Shown in pieces: positions 9,572-20,350 of a DNA stretch of 32,965 bases (position 1 is its first letter; every line of letters begins with the position of its first letter). The DNA comes from Stentor coeruleus. Its lineage: Eukaryota > Ciliophora > Heterotrichea > Heterotrichida > Stentoridae. A program made the position numbers and the translations under genes. Under the pieces are notes generated by a model. The model ran no database searches and was not told the DNA's origin. It worked only from the letters and a program-made list of their open reading frames with translations. Location of the stretch: contig MPUH01000826.1 in assembly GCA_001970955.1 (NCBI GenBank), forward strand, positions 1 through 32,965, written 5' to 3'.

Positions 9572-12500
9572 ATGTTATATATTCTTATTCCTCTTGTCCT
9601 AGGAATAAACATACAACCCTTACCCGCTTCAATGAGTCCACCAACAGTTCGTAGATCATTATCTGCAGTATATTCCCCATCTGATAACTCAGCTTATTTC
9701 TTTGGTGGATGTAAATATTCAGCAGAAACATACTCAAACGTTATGTGGCGATTTGACTTATCATTGAACAAATGGGAACATCTAGATATGCGTACTTACG
9801 TCCTTCCAGAAACCCGATATGGTTCAAGTATGGCTTTATACAAAGAAAAAATCTATATGTTTGGAGGGGCTACACATTTAGGCCCTGGAGCAGATTTATG
9901 GACTTATGATATAAAATCAAACATTTGGCTTGAGATTTTAACTCAAATAAATCAGCCACAGGAATTAGCTTTATCAGGTTTTACAACATTTATATGGGAC
10001 AATCAAACATGGTTTGGGATTTTTGGGGGGAATTCAATGAGAGAATCTAGTACTAACGATCTTTATTTGTAAAATATAAATAGGTTGAATTTTGAATTAA
10101 TGCAGTGGAAAAAAATGCCTAAAAATGGTGAGGTCCCAGCTGGGAGAATAGGTGCAGGTATTATTTATTATGATAATGCTATATATATGTGGGGAACTAC
10201 AGAAGATAATCATACAATAGAAGAAGACCAAAGATTATATAAATACGATTTACATGGAGAGTTTTGGGAAATTATTAATACTTATGGGTCTCTACCAGAG
10301 CCAAGAAATCATCATGGAGTCGCTATAATAAATAACATGTTTTATGTGTATCTTGGTATTGATGATTATAGAGGAAAAGAATTATCTTCTACTTACAAAG
10401 TTAATTTAGAAACTGGATTATGGGAATTAGTGCCTATTGTTGGTGAAAAAATCAACAGAAATAAATTCGGAAATGTTCAATCTGGGACTTGTGTTTGGGT
10501 TATATGTGGAACTAACAGTACAAATCTTTTTAACTCAATTTACAAGTATAATTTTACTTCTGGCATTTTATCTACTGTGATAAAAAATACTAAAATGTTA
10601 AAAAGAAGACATAGTTACTCATTCGATAAAATAAGTAAAAATTTTATACTTTTTGGTGGATATGACCATGATGTTATGTATTTTATATTTAGATTTGGAG
10701 ATCTTATGGTTTGGGATGCAGTAAAGTATTCTTGGAGTCAAAAAATTCCTAATGGTAACTCCCCAGCACCAAGATATAATCATTGTAGTACAGTTTATCA
10801 AGGGCTTAATCTTATTATTTTTGGTGGAGAAGATGAAACTGGTAGTTTTTCTGAGTTTTTTATGTATAATTTTGACACAAATACTTGGTCAGTTATCAAC
10901 ACAGATATAACAGTATCGTCTAGGACATCTTGTTGCATGACTTCTTATGAAAATTTTATCATTGTGCATGGAGGGAAGACAGCTCAATCAGGAGCAATAG
11001 ATACAACATTGATATTAAATATGCATACAAATACAATAAAAGTCTTTGAATCGAAATCTAAATTAAACCTTGATGTAAGACTTATGAGTCATAAATGCTG
11101 GATTTATACAGAAAATAACAACCCATTATTGATATTATCAGTCGGGGAAAAAAACGACCTTAATCCATCGTCATCAATATACGCAGCCCCAATAAATAAC
11201 TTAAGAACCCAAACATCATTTGATTGGTATATACTAATAGACAATACTGCTAAAAAAGACTATAACTGGGCAAGCAGTGGTATTGCAGTTATGGGTGATT
11301 GGTTTATCCAAGTTGGTGGTACAAAGCAAGTATTCTATGCATCATCACAAATAAACCTCATATCTCTGGATAACCAAACTCATTCATCATCTTTAAAATA
11401 TTCACGAAATAAAACTTATTGGTATAAGCATGGCTTAGGACATTATGGTCGTAATCTCACTGCAGCTTATTCAGGAGCGACATCTGGACACTTAATAAAA
11501 AAAGAATTTATAACAAGTCATATGTATCTAATTACCCCAGAGATTACTGAAATGCCATATTTTTTATGTAGTACAGGGACTTATGGAATAAATTGTGAAC
11601 CATGTCCAATAGGAACTTATTCTGATATAATCGGTGCTTCAGAATGTAAAAAATGTCCTTTAGGGACTATAGGTAAATATATTGCAGCTACAAGTATTTA
11701 TATGTGTTTTCCATGTGAAATGGGCAGTTATTCAGATACTGAAGGTGCTATTAGGTGTTTAAATTGTTATAGTGCAGATTTTTGTCCTGTTGGAAGCATA
11801 GAATCTACAATAAATTCTCCGCATCCTTCAATGAATATAATACGTCCAGATATTTACTCAGTGAATATTTCAGATCCTTTTGATGGTAAAGCTTATTATA
11901 TTTTTTATTTCAGTATTGCCATTGTTGGGGTTTTGTTTTTATGGTACCCATCTGTAAGAAGAATTGTAAAAAAAATCGATTATTTTTCAGAAAAACATAG
12001 TATTAATGATAATGAGCCCATGATGAAATTTAAAACATCACTTGGTGGGGCGTTTACTATAGTGTTTTTAGTTTTTGCGATGATTTATTTTTTCCAATTG
12101 CTTTTTAGCTACTTTAACAATAATATTAAAGAAACTAAGAATCTTGTTCCTTCAGTTACTTTAGATAAAACTTTTATAGCTGAGTCTTTTAATATAACCA
12201 CAGAATTTATTCATTATAAAGGTGACTGTATTGATAATGAATCAGATAATAATACCTGTAGTAAGTTTCTTTATACTGAAACTACTGATGTTAGTTGGAC
12301 ACAAAATTGCAGATTATTAGGAAAAGGTCTATGCATAATAGAAATGAAATGTGAAAACTGTGAGATACCTGGAGATGTGGAAATTTCTCATAAAATATGT
12401 GAGTTTGGGAGTTTTGCTTCAGCTATAAGGGTCAATGTTTCTTCTAGTAGTTCAATTCCAGGATATTTAAGTCAAGTAAGTTATTATATTAAAAACTATG

Positions 12501-13078
12501 AAGGGAAAGTCTTTCGCGGATCCGATCCTTCAATTTTTAACTTTGAAATCACAAAATCAGTAACTTTTATATAGCTTTTTAATTCAGATTCAAGTGAATG
12601 GATAAGCTCAAATACAGGTTATCATGTAAGTTCAAAAAGTTCTCCTATAGAAGGAACTCAACGTTCAGCAGCACAGTATTTTTTATATAGAATATATTCA
12701 GAAATGTGTCTTTCAGTTAATATTGTTATAGATATGGCTAATGCTATCCTTGTTACAGAAAGAAATTTCCAATACAAACTTATTATTGTCATTACAGCTG
12801 GTCTTGGGTCTGTATTTGGTGTGCTTGAGATATTTGCTTTAGGATTAAATATTCTGGAAAAAGGAGAGGATTACTTTAGAAAAAAACATAAGAAAAATGC
12901 TGACTTTTCTTTGTTGTTTGAGAAAAGAAATATAATAAATTTGTCGTTTTTAGATGAAAGTGATGAAGAAAAGGCTAAAATAATTAACCCGAGAAATCGA
13001 GCACAAGTTTATGTTGTTAATGATAGATATCAAAATAGAGTTGTTACAGGTATAGAAATTACAGAGGAAATAAATTAA
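9572..13078 (+). CDS. Kelch-repeat, Cys-rich, three-transmembrane surface protein A
   Basis: Exons 9572-10068, 10084-10677, 10693-12559, 12575-12675 and 12691-13078 give 1148 residues. A signal peptide (MLYILIPLVLGI) is followed by Kelch blades marked by Gly-Gly doublets (YFFGGCK, YMFGGAT, GIFGGNS, LFGGYD, IFGGED, VHGGKT), making a propeller or two over about 600 residues. At about 650-735 is a Cys-rich region of the ephrin-receptor-like/GCC2-GCC3 kind (CEPCPIGTYS, CKKCPLGT, CFPCEMGSYSDTEGA). Three hydrophobic helices lie near 764-783, 816-836 and 1048-1070, with an N-glycosylatable loop between the second and third. Two introns contain no stop and are seen only by comparison with paralogue B (13420-16994, convergent). 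A role in surface adhesion or sensing is inference. Confidence 0.9.
10069..10083 (+). other. 15-nt intron 1 of Kelch gene A
   Basis: GTAAAATATAAATAG. Contains the in-frame TAA that otherwise ends the first reading frame. Its position and phase match intron 1 of gene B. Confidence 0.95.
10678..10692 (+). other. 15-nt intron 2 of Kelch gene A, no in-frame stop
   Basis: GTATTTTATATTTAG. It keeps the frame open if retained, adding five residues. The paralogue has a stop-containing 15-nt intron at the same codon (after its DQEQ), and splicing here gives GGYDHDVIFGDLMV, which aligns without a gap with GGTDQEQLYNDLYV. Confidence 0.9.
12560..12574 (+). other. 15-nt intron 3 of Kelch gene A
   Basis: GTAACTTTTATATAG, ending in the in-frame TAG. 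Splicing joins FEITKS to LFNSDSSEW, matching gene B (FEVTRS to VFESESSDW). Confidence 0.95.
12676..12690 (+). other. 15-nt intron 4 of Kelch gene A, no in-frame stop
   Basis: GTATTTTTTATATAG. No stop if retained. Splicing gives an exon 4 of exactly 101 nt, the same as in gene B, and joins SAAQ to IYSEMCLSV, which aligns with GDINYQSCVGV. Confidence 0.9.
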
Positions 13079-13419
13079 GCATTAGAAAGTTTAGATGAAA
13101 TTTATTAGGTTAAATTAGATAAAAAAAGTTGGTTTTTTTAAGCTCTAAATTACTTATTATTTTTTACTTAAAATATACTTTTATATAGATTATACTTTTC
13201 TAAAACAATTCTGAAGTCCTGAGAAAATTTGTGAATTTTTAATTAAGATGTTGACTTTGATTTCTTGTGGGACTATATAGTATTTATTGTTAGTTTCAGA
13301 ATCTAGAATTTATACTTATAATTGAAACATAGATTATTTAATACTCATGCATAGTTTAATATACTCATATATAATCTCTTTAATTTTTTTTACAAATATC
13401 ACTAATTTCTTAATCATAT
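13079..13419. other. Intergenic between convergent Kelch genes
   Basis: 341 bp holding two 3' flanks. The plus strand is G-rich next to gene A and C-rich next to gene B, so the skew flips near the middle. No gene or hairpin terminator seen. Confidence 0.55.
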
Positions 13420-16400
13420 CTATAAATCTGAGACCTGCGTGGTATTAACAGCATCAAAAGGAATTGGAAATATAGACTTGCTTCTTGTATGTGTTTTCAT
13501 ATTACCATACATACCATTAATACGTGTATAATCCTTCTTTATATTTTTCTTTTTCTTATATTTAAAGCCCCTGCCAATTCTTTCCCTGCTATCAACTACA
13601 GCATCAATATTCAAACTTTTCGACACCCTATATTTAATATAATCTTCAATCTTTTCCCCAATAATCATCCCAAGGCCAAAAATTTCCAGAAACCCAAAAA
13701 CAGCAGCAATAGTCGAAGTTACCATAAGTATAAACTGCATTTTCAAAGACCTTCTTGTAATAAGCACAGATCCATTTAAATCCAAGTTTATCTTAACCCC
13801 GACACAGCTTTGATAATTAATACTATATATTCCTTACTCAATACCTGAAACTGAATCTCCATAATTAGGTGGAGCTTGTGGGCCAATATGATATCCAGTT
13901 ATTCCATTAGGCCAATCTGAACTTTCTGATTCAAAAACCTATATTAATATTACAGATCTAGTAACTTCAAAAAAAAACTCAGACTTTATATCACCACGTA
14001 ATACAGTCCCATTATCATATCCTATATAAAATATTTCTTGGCTTATAAATCCTGGAATAGAAGAAGATGATGTTGTTGTTACTTGTATACCTGATGCTAA
14101 GCTTCTAAATTCACATAAGGAATATGTTATTATTGGATCACCATTAAGTATACAGTTTGGACATGATAAAATTATAATACAAGTATCTGACTGTTTTTCA
14201 CATGATATGTATTCTCCTTGAATATCTTACAAGTATCTGACTGTTTTTCACATGATATGTATTCTCCTTGAATATCTTGAAGTGTTTTATAAAAATAATC
14301 ACTACATGTACCATCTTTATTTATACATTGTCCTGGATAATTAATGAATTTGGTCACTACAGTAAATATTGATGCTGTAAAAATCTCATCTCGGGTTACT
14401 GCAGGGGCTAATGATTTGGTTTCTAAAATGTTGGTTGTTCGATATGAGGAAAAAGTTTGTGCCATGTATATTATTTGAAAGACTGCAAAGATTACTGTGA
14501 TTAAACCACCAAGTGAGGTTCGGATTTTTATTATAGGCTCACCGATTTTTGTTGTGTGCTTTTCAGAAAAGTAGTCGATTTTTGTCATTTTTTCTCGGAA
14601 GACAGGAGAAAATAAGTATACAAGAAATAAAACCATTCCGGTGAAGTAAACAAAATAATACACTTTTCCACTAAAAGGATCATAAACATCTGCAGCGTAG
14701 TCAGCTGGTTGTAAGCTTGTGGTTGAGCTATAAAAAATTTTCTCGCTTTGATTAGAGCTTCCAACTGGGCAAAAAGCAGAGTTTTCGCATTCCTTACAAA
14801 GAGTCGACCCTTCTTCATCTGCATAAAACCCAAAATTGCATGGAAAACATGATTCTAAACTTGTTGCAGCATATTCTTTATTATAAGTCCCATTAGGACA
14901 TAAACTACAGCTTTGATTCCCAATCTCACCTTTATAAGTCCCTGGTGGACAAGGTTCGCATTCATCTCCATATGTTCCTGAACTGCAAATTATATACTTA
15001 TTTTCAGTATCATTATCAGGTGTTAGTTTATAAAAATGACTTAAAATATATTGTTTTTTCACAACATTAGAATATGTTGCTCCAGAAAATCCAATGAAAA
15101 TATTTTTACCATAATGTTCAATATCATGACGATAATAATAATGACGATCATTAGAAAGGGTATTAATCATTTTTGTATCATTTAAACCTTCTGTATAAGA
15201 AACTAAAAAGATTTGGTTTGAAGCATACATTGACCATTTACTTCCTCCTACTAATAAAAAATAGTCATTTAAAGGTATAACACCAGCAAGAGCCCAGTTA
15301 ACATCTTCAGTTGTATTATGCCTAAAACTTAATTTAACAGATGATTTTGAATTATATGGATCAAATGCTAAACTAAAAACACTCTCTATTGGTTTTCCTG
15401 TACTATATTCTCCAGAAGCAATAATAAGGTTTATATAATTTGAATTATTAGCACTCTCAGCCCAACATTTGTGATTTAAAAGTGAAACATATGCATGGTT
15501 TTCAAAGTTAGCCAGTTCTATTAAATCTTTTGTATGCATATCAAGAATCATTATATTTTCAATAACTGCAGATGATGTTTTACCTCCTTGAATTATTAGA
15601 AATTTATCATATGATGTCATACAACATCCTGTTCTTCCAGCAGGGTTAGCGTTTGGGGTTATGGTTTTCCATTCTTTTGTTTTTATATTGAAGATGAAGA
15701 AGTCATCAGATTTTCCATTGGAGTCTTCGCCACCAAATACTATTAGATAAAGTCCTTGATATATTGTACTGCAATGACCATATCTTGCTGATGGAGGATC
15801 ACCTTCAGCTATAACTAAACTCCATATTTCAGTAGTTAAATCGTACACATAAAGATCATTATACCTAAATAAACCTTACAATTGTTCTTGATCCGTTCCA
15901 CCAAAAAGTAAAAGCTCAGTCCCAACTCTGAATAAAGTATAACTATGTCTCCTTTTAAAAGTAAAATAATTTATTGACTCATAAGTCACACGATTTGTAT
16001 CTAATTCAATCTTAATCACTGAATTAAACTGTTTTTCAGTATTGCTTCCACACAAAATATACACACTTTCATTAATATGAACAGCTCCAAACATAAACAA
16101 TCTCATATCTTTTTCCGAAAAATTAACAACTTCCCATTTATCTTCTCCAATCAAACTATTCCTTTTAATTACCTTAGGTTCAAATCCTTCTCTTAAAAAC
16201 ACCCCATAAATCACATAAAAATAATCATCATAAATAGCCACAGTATGATAATTCCTTGGGCTTATATTTGTAAAATTTTCTCTTACAATAAACCATTTCT
16301 CTTCATTAAGATCAAATCTATAAACATAAACATTTTCATGATCATCTGAATCCCCAGTACTAAGTCCCCACATATATAAACTCTCATTATAAAACTCCAT

Positions 16401-16994
16401 AGACGCAGCAACTCTATTTTTAGGTATTATATCCCCAACTTTATATTCAATATGTTTCCATGTAAGATTATTCACATTAAGTCTAAATGGATTTTACAAA
16501 TAAAGATCATTTGAAGAATTTGATTGAATATAACCCCCAAACATTGCCATATAATTTGTATTGTCCCATATAAAACTTGTATATGCTGAAAATGATTTCT
16601 CTGGGATGGTATCACCATTTAATGGTTGCTCAGTCCAAATGTTTTTGTTTATGTCAAACCGCCAGAAATCTGAACTTGGACCATAATCGGTTGTCCCACC
16701 GTAGATATAAATGTAAGGGTTTAGAAATGTCATTGCACTACCTGCACGTGGCTCTGGGATATCTGGGGTGTTTATTGGGACTTGATTCCATTGATTTGAT
16801 AAAATATTGTATTGCCACATGATGTTGGTAAATGTTTCACCTGATTGACGACCACCTCCAAAGATGTAGACTGAATTTTGATTGTTGTCATAGGCGATGG
16901 AAATTGATCTGCGGTATGTTGGAGGAGTAAGATTTGATGGAATTGGGCTTACTTTGATGCTTGATGCTAGAGAAAGGAGAGAAATTAAAAGCAT
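13420..16994 (-). CDS. Kelch-repeat, Cys-rich, three-transmembrane surface protein B, frame broken by a 50-bp duplication
   Basis: Exons in order are 16498-16994, 15880-16482, 13954-15864, 13838-13938 and 13420-13822. Exons 1 and 4 have the same length as in paralogue A (497 and 101 nt). A signal peptide (MLLISLLSLASS) leads into Kelch blades (YIFGGGR, YIYGGTT, LLFGGTD, IVFGGED, IQGGKT), then the Cys-rich stretch (CEPCPPGTYK, CSLCPNGTY, CFPCNFGFYADEEGS) and three hydrophobic helices. As given, exon 3 contains two exact 50-bp copies at 14179-14278 that shift the frame after EKQSDTC and bring a stop at 14172. With one copy removed the frame runs through introns 3 and 4 to the stop at 13420, about 1154 residues, all alignable with A. 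Assembly error is more likely than a true pseudogene because everything downstream is intact. Confidence 0.85.
13823..13837 (-). other. 15-nt intron 4 of Kelch gene B
   Basis: GTAAGGAATATATAG on the minus strand. Contains an in-frame TAA. Same site as intron 4 of gene A. Confidence 0.9.
13939..13953 (-). other. 15-nt intron 3 of Kelch gene B
   Basis: GTAATATTAATATAG on the minus strand. Same site as intron 3 of gene A, between TRS and VFESESS. Confidence 0.9.
14179..14278. repeat. Exact 50-bp tandem duplication inside Kelch gene B
   Basis: Copies 14179-14228 and 14229-14278 are identical, each starting ACAAGTATCTGACTG and ending AATATCTT. Fifty bases is not a multiple of three, so the reading frame breaks here. 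Unlike the N-marked joins there is no gap symbol. Confidence 0.95.
15865..15879 (-). other. 15-nt intron 2 of Kelch gene B
   Basis: GTAAGGTTTATTTAG on the minus strand. Contains an in-frame TAA, and reveals the stopless intron 2 at the same place in gene A. Confidence 0.95.
16483..16497 (-). other. 15-nt intron 1 of Kelch gene B
   Basis: GTAAAATCCATTTAG on the minus strand. Lies in the codon after NDLY, exactly as in gene A. Confidence 0.95.
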
Positions 16995-17261
16995 TTTATT
17001 GATAAAAAAAAAAATCAGAATGGTTTATATGAATTTTGGATAATTTTAGGTTTGGTGTGAGATGCATGATTTTTATGAATGTTTTTTCCCTTATTTTTGC
17101 ATAAAAATTTCTAGACTCTTAAGAATTTTATAAATTGCATATATCTATCTTAATATCATTTAAAAACTTAATCAACAAAACTCCACAACATAATCCTTTA
17201 TCCCTTTCTTACTTTTTTATTTTTTTTTTAAAACTTATTATTCCTATATGAGTTTTCTAAC

Positions 17262-17819
17262 TTAACTTTTATTCTCATCATTTTTTATATCATTTATAAA
17301 AAATTCTTTGAACTCTTTAAAAGTAATACCATTTTGATATTCTGGGCTTATAGCTATTAACAACCTTTTCGACTCTTCTTCATTTTGTATGCTTTCGCCT
17401 AAGATTTCTGCAACTTTTTGTAAATCCTTACTGTCAATTAATCCAGTTTTTTTTATGTCGAATAAAGCAAATACATTTAAAAGCAAGTCATCGAGAATTT
17501 TTTCAGACATTAATCCTTCGTATATGCTTGCAAATTCATCAAATGTGCATTCTCTGATCCCATTTGGAAAGCATGAGATTGATTTTATATTCAGAAATTG
17601 GGTGATTCTTGTGTTTTGTGGGGAATCAGAATCGTAATTTGAGGCCATGCTTATAGTATTTATCAAAAATTGCTGCCTTTCACTTGTTTCTTCTAGTTTC
17701 ATAAGTAAATTTCTCACTGAGTCTATTGTGATTTTCCCATTTTTCGGAGTGAATAGGTCGAATACGAATTTAAGCTCTTCTTTTTGATACTCTGAAAGGC
17801 AGAATTTAAAACATTCCAT
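17262..17819 (-). CDS. EF-hand calcium-binding protein, calmodulin/centrin-like
   Basis: 185 residues, close to the 150-190 of calmodulin/centrin-type proteins. The clearest hand is at about 117-137: FALFDIKKTGLIDSKDLQKV, with D121, the central Gly126, Ile128 and D132 at the loop end. A first hand near 17-38 (VFDLFTPKNGKITIDSVRNLL) keeps the G-x-I core but lacks several acidic ligands. A last one near 154-174 (ISPEYQNGITFKEFKEFF) is also weak. A fourth helix-loop region around 84-100 (FPNGIRECTFDEFASIY) is recognisable only by its TFDEF. With so many missing ligands, only one or two sites are likely to bind calcium. Single exon, upstream of nothing obvious. The exact subfamily is not clear. 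Confidence 0.8.
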   Translation of the reverse strand: MECFKFCLSEYQKEELKFVFDLFTPKNGKITIDSVRNLLMKLEETSERQQFLINTISMASNYDSDSPQNTRITQFLNIKSISCFPNGIRECTFDEFASIYEGLMSEKILDDLLLNVFALFDIKKTGLIDSKDLQKVAEILGESIQNEEESKRLLIAISPEYQNGITFKEFKEFFINDIKNDENKS

Positions 17820-18138
17820 GATTGTTATTATTGTAAAATTATATTTCTATGGTCTTTTTATTATCAAACTGATTTTCTTTCTTTCTAAAACTATAATTCT
17901 TAGCTCCTAATATACCATATTACTATCTTTTAACTTTAAAATATACCACTTAAATTTTATCATAAGTAATTTTAATCTTTCATATAAAAATCAGATTCAA
18001 AACTAACCTAATCATATTCCCTATTAAAAACTAAAATCCCTAAATAAGCCAACAATTCACACAAATACCACTCCTTCCCTCATAAAAAAACCTTTAATCT
18101 TTATAAATCCTCCTCCATATCTAAAAAACTAAATATTA
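17820..18138. other. Intergenic, 319 bp
   Basis: Between two minus-strand genes. Mostly C-rich on plus (3' flank of the cathepsin-like gene), changing near 17870. No gene or relic seen. Confidence 0.55.
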
Positions 18139-19932
18139 CTATCTATTAAGGTCTGGAATACCCCAATCACAATCCAAAGTGATTCCAAGATTATCACTAT
18201 TCATCTTCAACCTAAAGAATCCTCTCTCACCCCAGAAAGTTCCCCAAGAGTTTCTAACAATCCAATAATCCTCTCCATTTTCCGAACCCCATCCAACAAC
18301 AGCAACTTCATGATTAATCCTAGGATAAGGAATAAATTGACTGAAAATTCCTCCAGTATAATTTTCTAATTGTTCAGTAGCTTCAATACCACATCCAATA
18401 GGTCCATTCTTATAAATTTCAGCTTTCATATTAGCAGCTCCAGAAACTTTACCATATTGTGAAGCATACCACAATTTAGGATTAGAAACAGCAGTACAAG
18501 TTTGTGAACCAACAGGTCCAGTACAAGTTTCACATACTTGTATAGCACTGCAAGAATAATGACTTGGATTTTTAGCAATATATTGTTGACATGTATCATC
18601 AGGAATACCATGACTATGAGCAAATTCATAAACTCCTCCTGGATTACCACCATTACAAGTACCTCCAGCATGACAATTTATAATAACTTGTGGACTTAAG
18701 GATAATACTGGGAAACTTCCTCCATGAAGAATATTGATTCTATCAGCTAATGAACTTGTTGTACCATGAGCCCAACATGAACCACAGTATACAGGAACGT
18801 GTTGATTTCTGGTGAAAGTTAAGAAATTAGTGTTGTTTACGTTTCTCCAATCCCATGCTGCTGGTACAGCTTGAATATCAATGGTTTCCCATGATCTTTT
18901 TCCAATGATTCTTTCGCCATTTTCAAAGAATACTTTAGGAACTCTTCCATATTTCATTGGGTATTCAGGTTGACGTTCTGATCCGGCTAAGATTTTCTTG
19001 ACAGTTGAGTCGATTTTTTCAATTTCTTTTTTGTGGTGAGGATGATGATGATGAGGTTCTGGTTTGATATCAGAAGTAGAATTTACTATGATTATGTTAG
19101 GGTTTGGATCACCATATGCACAATATTGTTCAATACCATAAGCATTTGTCCCTTGTTGAATCATGAAATAACCTCCATTACCCCAGTATGTACCCCAGAA
19201 GTTCCTAGCTTTCCAGTAGTTAACACCATTTTGAGTACCATATCCAATGATTTCAACAGCATGATTTAAAGTTACATTTCCTGTACTGGTATTCATGATG
19301 ATTCCATTAGTATAATTAAAGAAAACTTGTGTTGCTTGCATTCCACAAGAAATAGGTCCATTTTGTAGAGCATTAAGCATTTGTGTAACACCAGAGATCA
19401 TTTCATAACCTGTAATGTTATACATTGGGTATGTTGGTGGAACAGCACATGTTCCATCAGGGCTACAAGTGTAACATGGGAAGAAATTTGTGCAGTTTAA
19501 TCCATCAGTATATCCTTTACCTTGATATACTTCACATGTTTCATCAGTTATAGCATTAGTGTATATGTATTGATAAGCTGTAAGAAAATCACCACTTGTG
19601 CATCCATTGCTTGCATAGTCACAACTTAAAAGGACTTGAGGGGCAAGAATTATATCTGGGAATGAAGCGTTGAAAAGAACTTTAAACCTATCAGAAATAG
19701 TTGTTGTTGCGACAAATGCCCAAACTCCTTCACAGAACTGAGGAACGTGAGTATTTCTTGGGATTGTCAAGTAGCTGACTCCATTGTTGTTGCTCCAATC
19801 GAGAGATGATGGAAGCTCATCGGCGGATTTGAGGGTTTTTACTGATGTTGGCTTGGATGATACCCCTGGCTTCTGAACGAAAGAGGATGAGACCAAGACA
19901 CAAACTAGCAAAAAGCTTAGTCGCGATACCAT
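18139..19932 (-). CDS. Tandem cathepsin Z-like protein: inactive N-domain plus C-domain with catalytic triad
   Basis: 597 residues with a signal peptide (MVSRLSFLLVCVLVSSSF) and two papain-fold domains of the cathepsin Z/X type. Domain 2 (about 359-597) has DWRN, YCGSCWAHG with Cys386, His541 (INHEVAVVGWG) and Asn561 (VRNSWGTFWG). It also has the family blocks LADRIN, GGNPGGVYEFAHSHGIPDDTC and paired cysteines. Domain 1 (about 45-275) has the same order but reads QFCEGVWAF, so the nucleophile position (70) is Val; His224 and Asn244 remain. In contrast, the Gln before the active site is present in domain 1 (Q65) and is Val381 in domain 2. A His-rich linker (EPHHHHPHH, 292-300) joins them. Secreted or lysosomal proteolysis is likely for domain 2; domain 1 is a pseudoprotease and perhaps regulatory. 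Normal cathepsin Z is about half this length. Confidence 0.92.
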   Translation of the reverse strand: MVSRLSFLLVCVLVSSSFVQKPGVSSKPTSVKTLKSADELPSSLDWSNNNGVSYLTIPRNTHVPQFCEGVWAFVATTTISDRFKVLFNASFPDIILAPQVLLSCDYASNGCTSGDFLTAYQYIYTNAITDETCEVYQGKGYTDGLNCTNFFPCYTCSPDGTCAVPPTYPMYNITGYEMISGVTQMLNALQNGPISCGMQATQVFFNYTNGIIMNTSTGNVTLNHAVEIIGYGTQNGVNYWKARNFWGTYWGNGGYFMIQQGTNAYGIEQYCAYGDPNPNIIIVNSTSDIKPEPHHHHPHHKKEIEKIDSTVKKILAGSERQPEYPMKYGRVPKVFFENGERIIGKRSWETIDIQAVPAAWDWRNVNNTNFLTFTRNQHVPVYCGSCWAHGTTSSLADRINILHGGSFPVLSLSPQVIINCHAGGTCNGGNPGGVYEFAHSHGIPDDTCQQYIAKNPSHYSCSAIQVCETCTGPVGSQTCTAVSNPKLWYASQYGKVSGAANMKAEIYKNGPIGCGIEATEQLENYTGGIFSQFIPYPRINHEVAVVGWGSENGEDYWIVRNSWGTFWGERGFFRLKMNSDNLGITLDCDWGIPDLNR

Positions 19933-20350
19933 ATTTATTTCAACAAAAAGTCAAAGAACGGATAAAGAAATATGGTGAAAAGATGGGTTGAAGGAAACTT
20001 TATTGGGTTTGATGTGGAAGATTGTGTGGAAAAGATGGGTTGAGGAGAGGTGGGATGAGATTTTTTGAGGTTTAAGGAAATTATTGGAAGAGAGGAATGG
20101 GGGTGTTGAGGAATAGAAAGGTTTAGGTAGAGAGAGAATTGCTGTGTATGGAGTTTGCAAGGCTGATAGATTGAGATATTTTGGATGATGGGGTATATTG
20201 TGTGGAGTTTTGGGTTGCTGAAAAGGTGGTTATAGATTTAGTTTAGCTTAATTCTCATAACTGACTATCAAATAACCCCAAACTACAATTTTTTTTTTAT
20301 ATATCTACTTCATAAACCTATTAAAGCATCTAAAACTACTATTAGCCTAC
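19933..20350. other. Intergenic, 418 bp, skew switch
   Basis: The plus strand is strongly G-rich from 19951 to about 20220 (5' flank of the minus-strand cathepsin gene) and C-rich from about 20230 to 20350 (3' flank of the RING gene). A 69-codon minus-strand frame here (19951-20160) lies wholly within the skewed flank and is probably not a gene. Confidence 0.55.

Noticed and set aside
19951..20160. 69-codon minus-strand ORF upstream of the cathepsin-like gene
   Set aside because: Lies in a strongly skewed flank that naturally lacks stops on that strand; Ser/Pro/His-rich low-complexity peptide.
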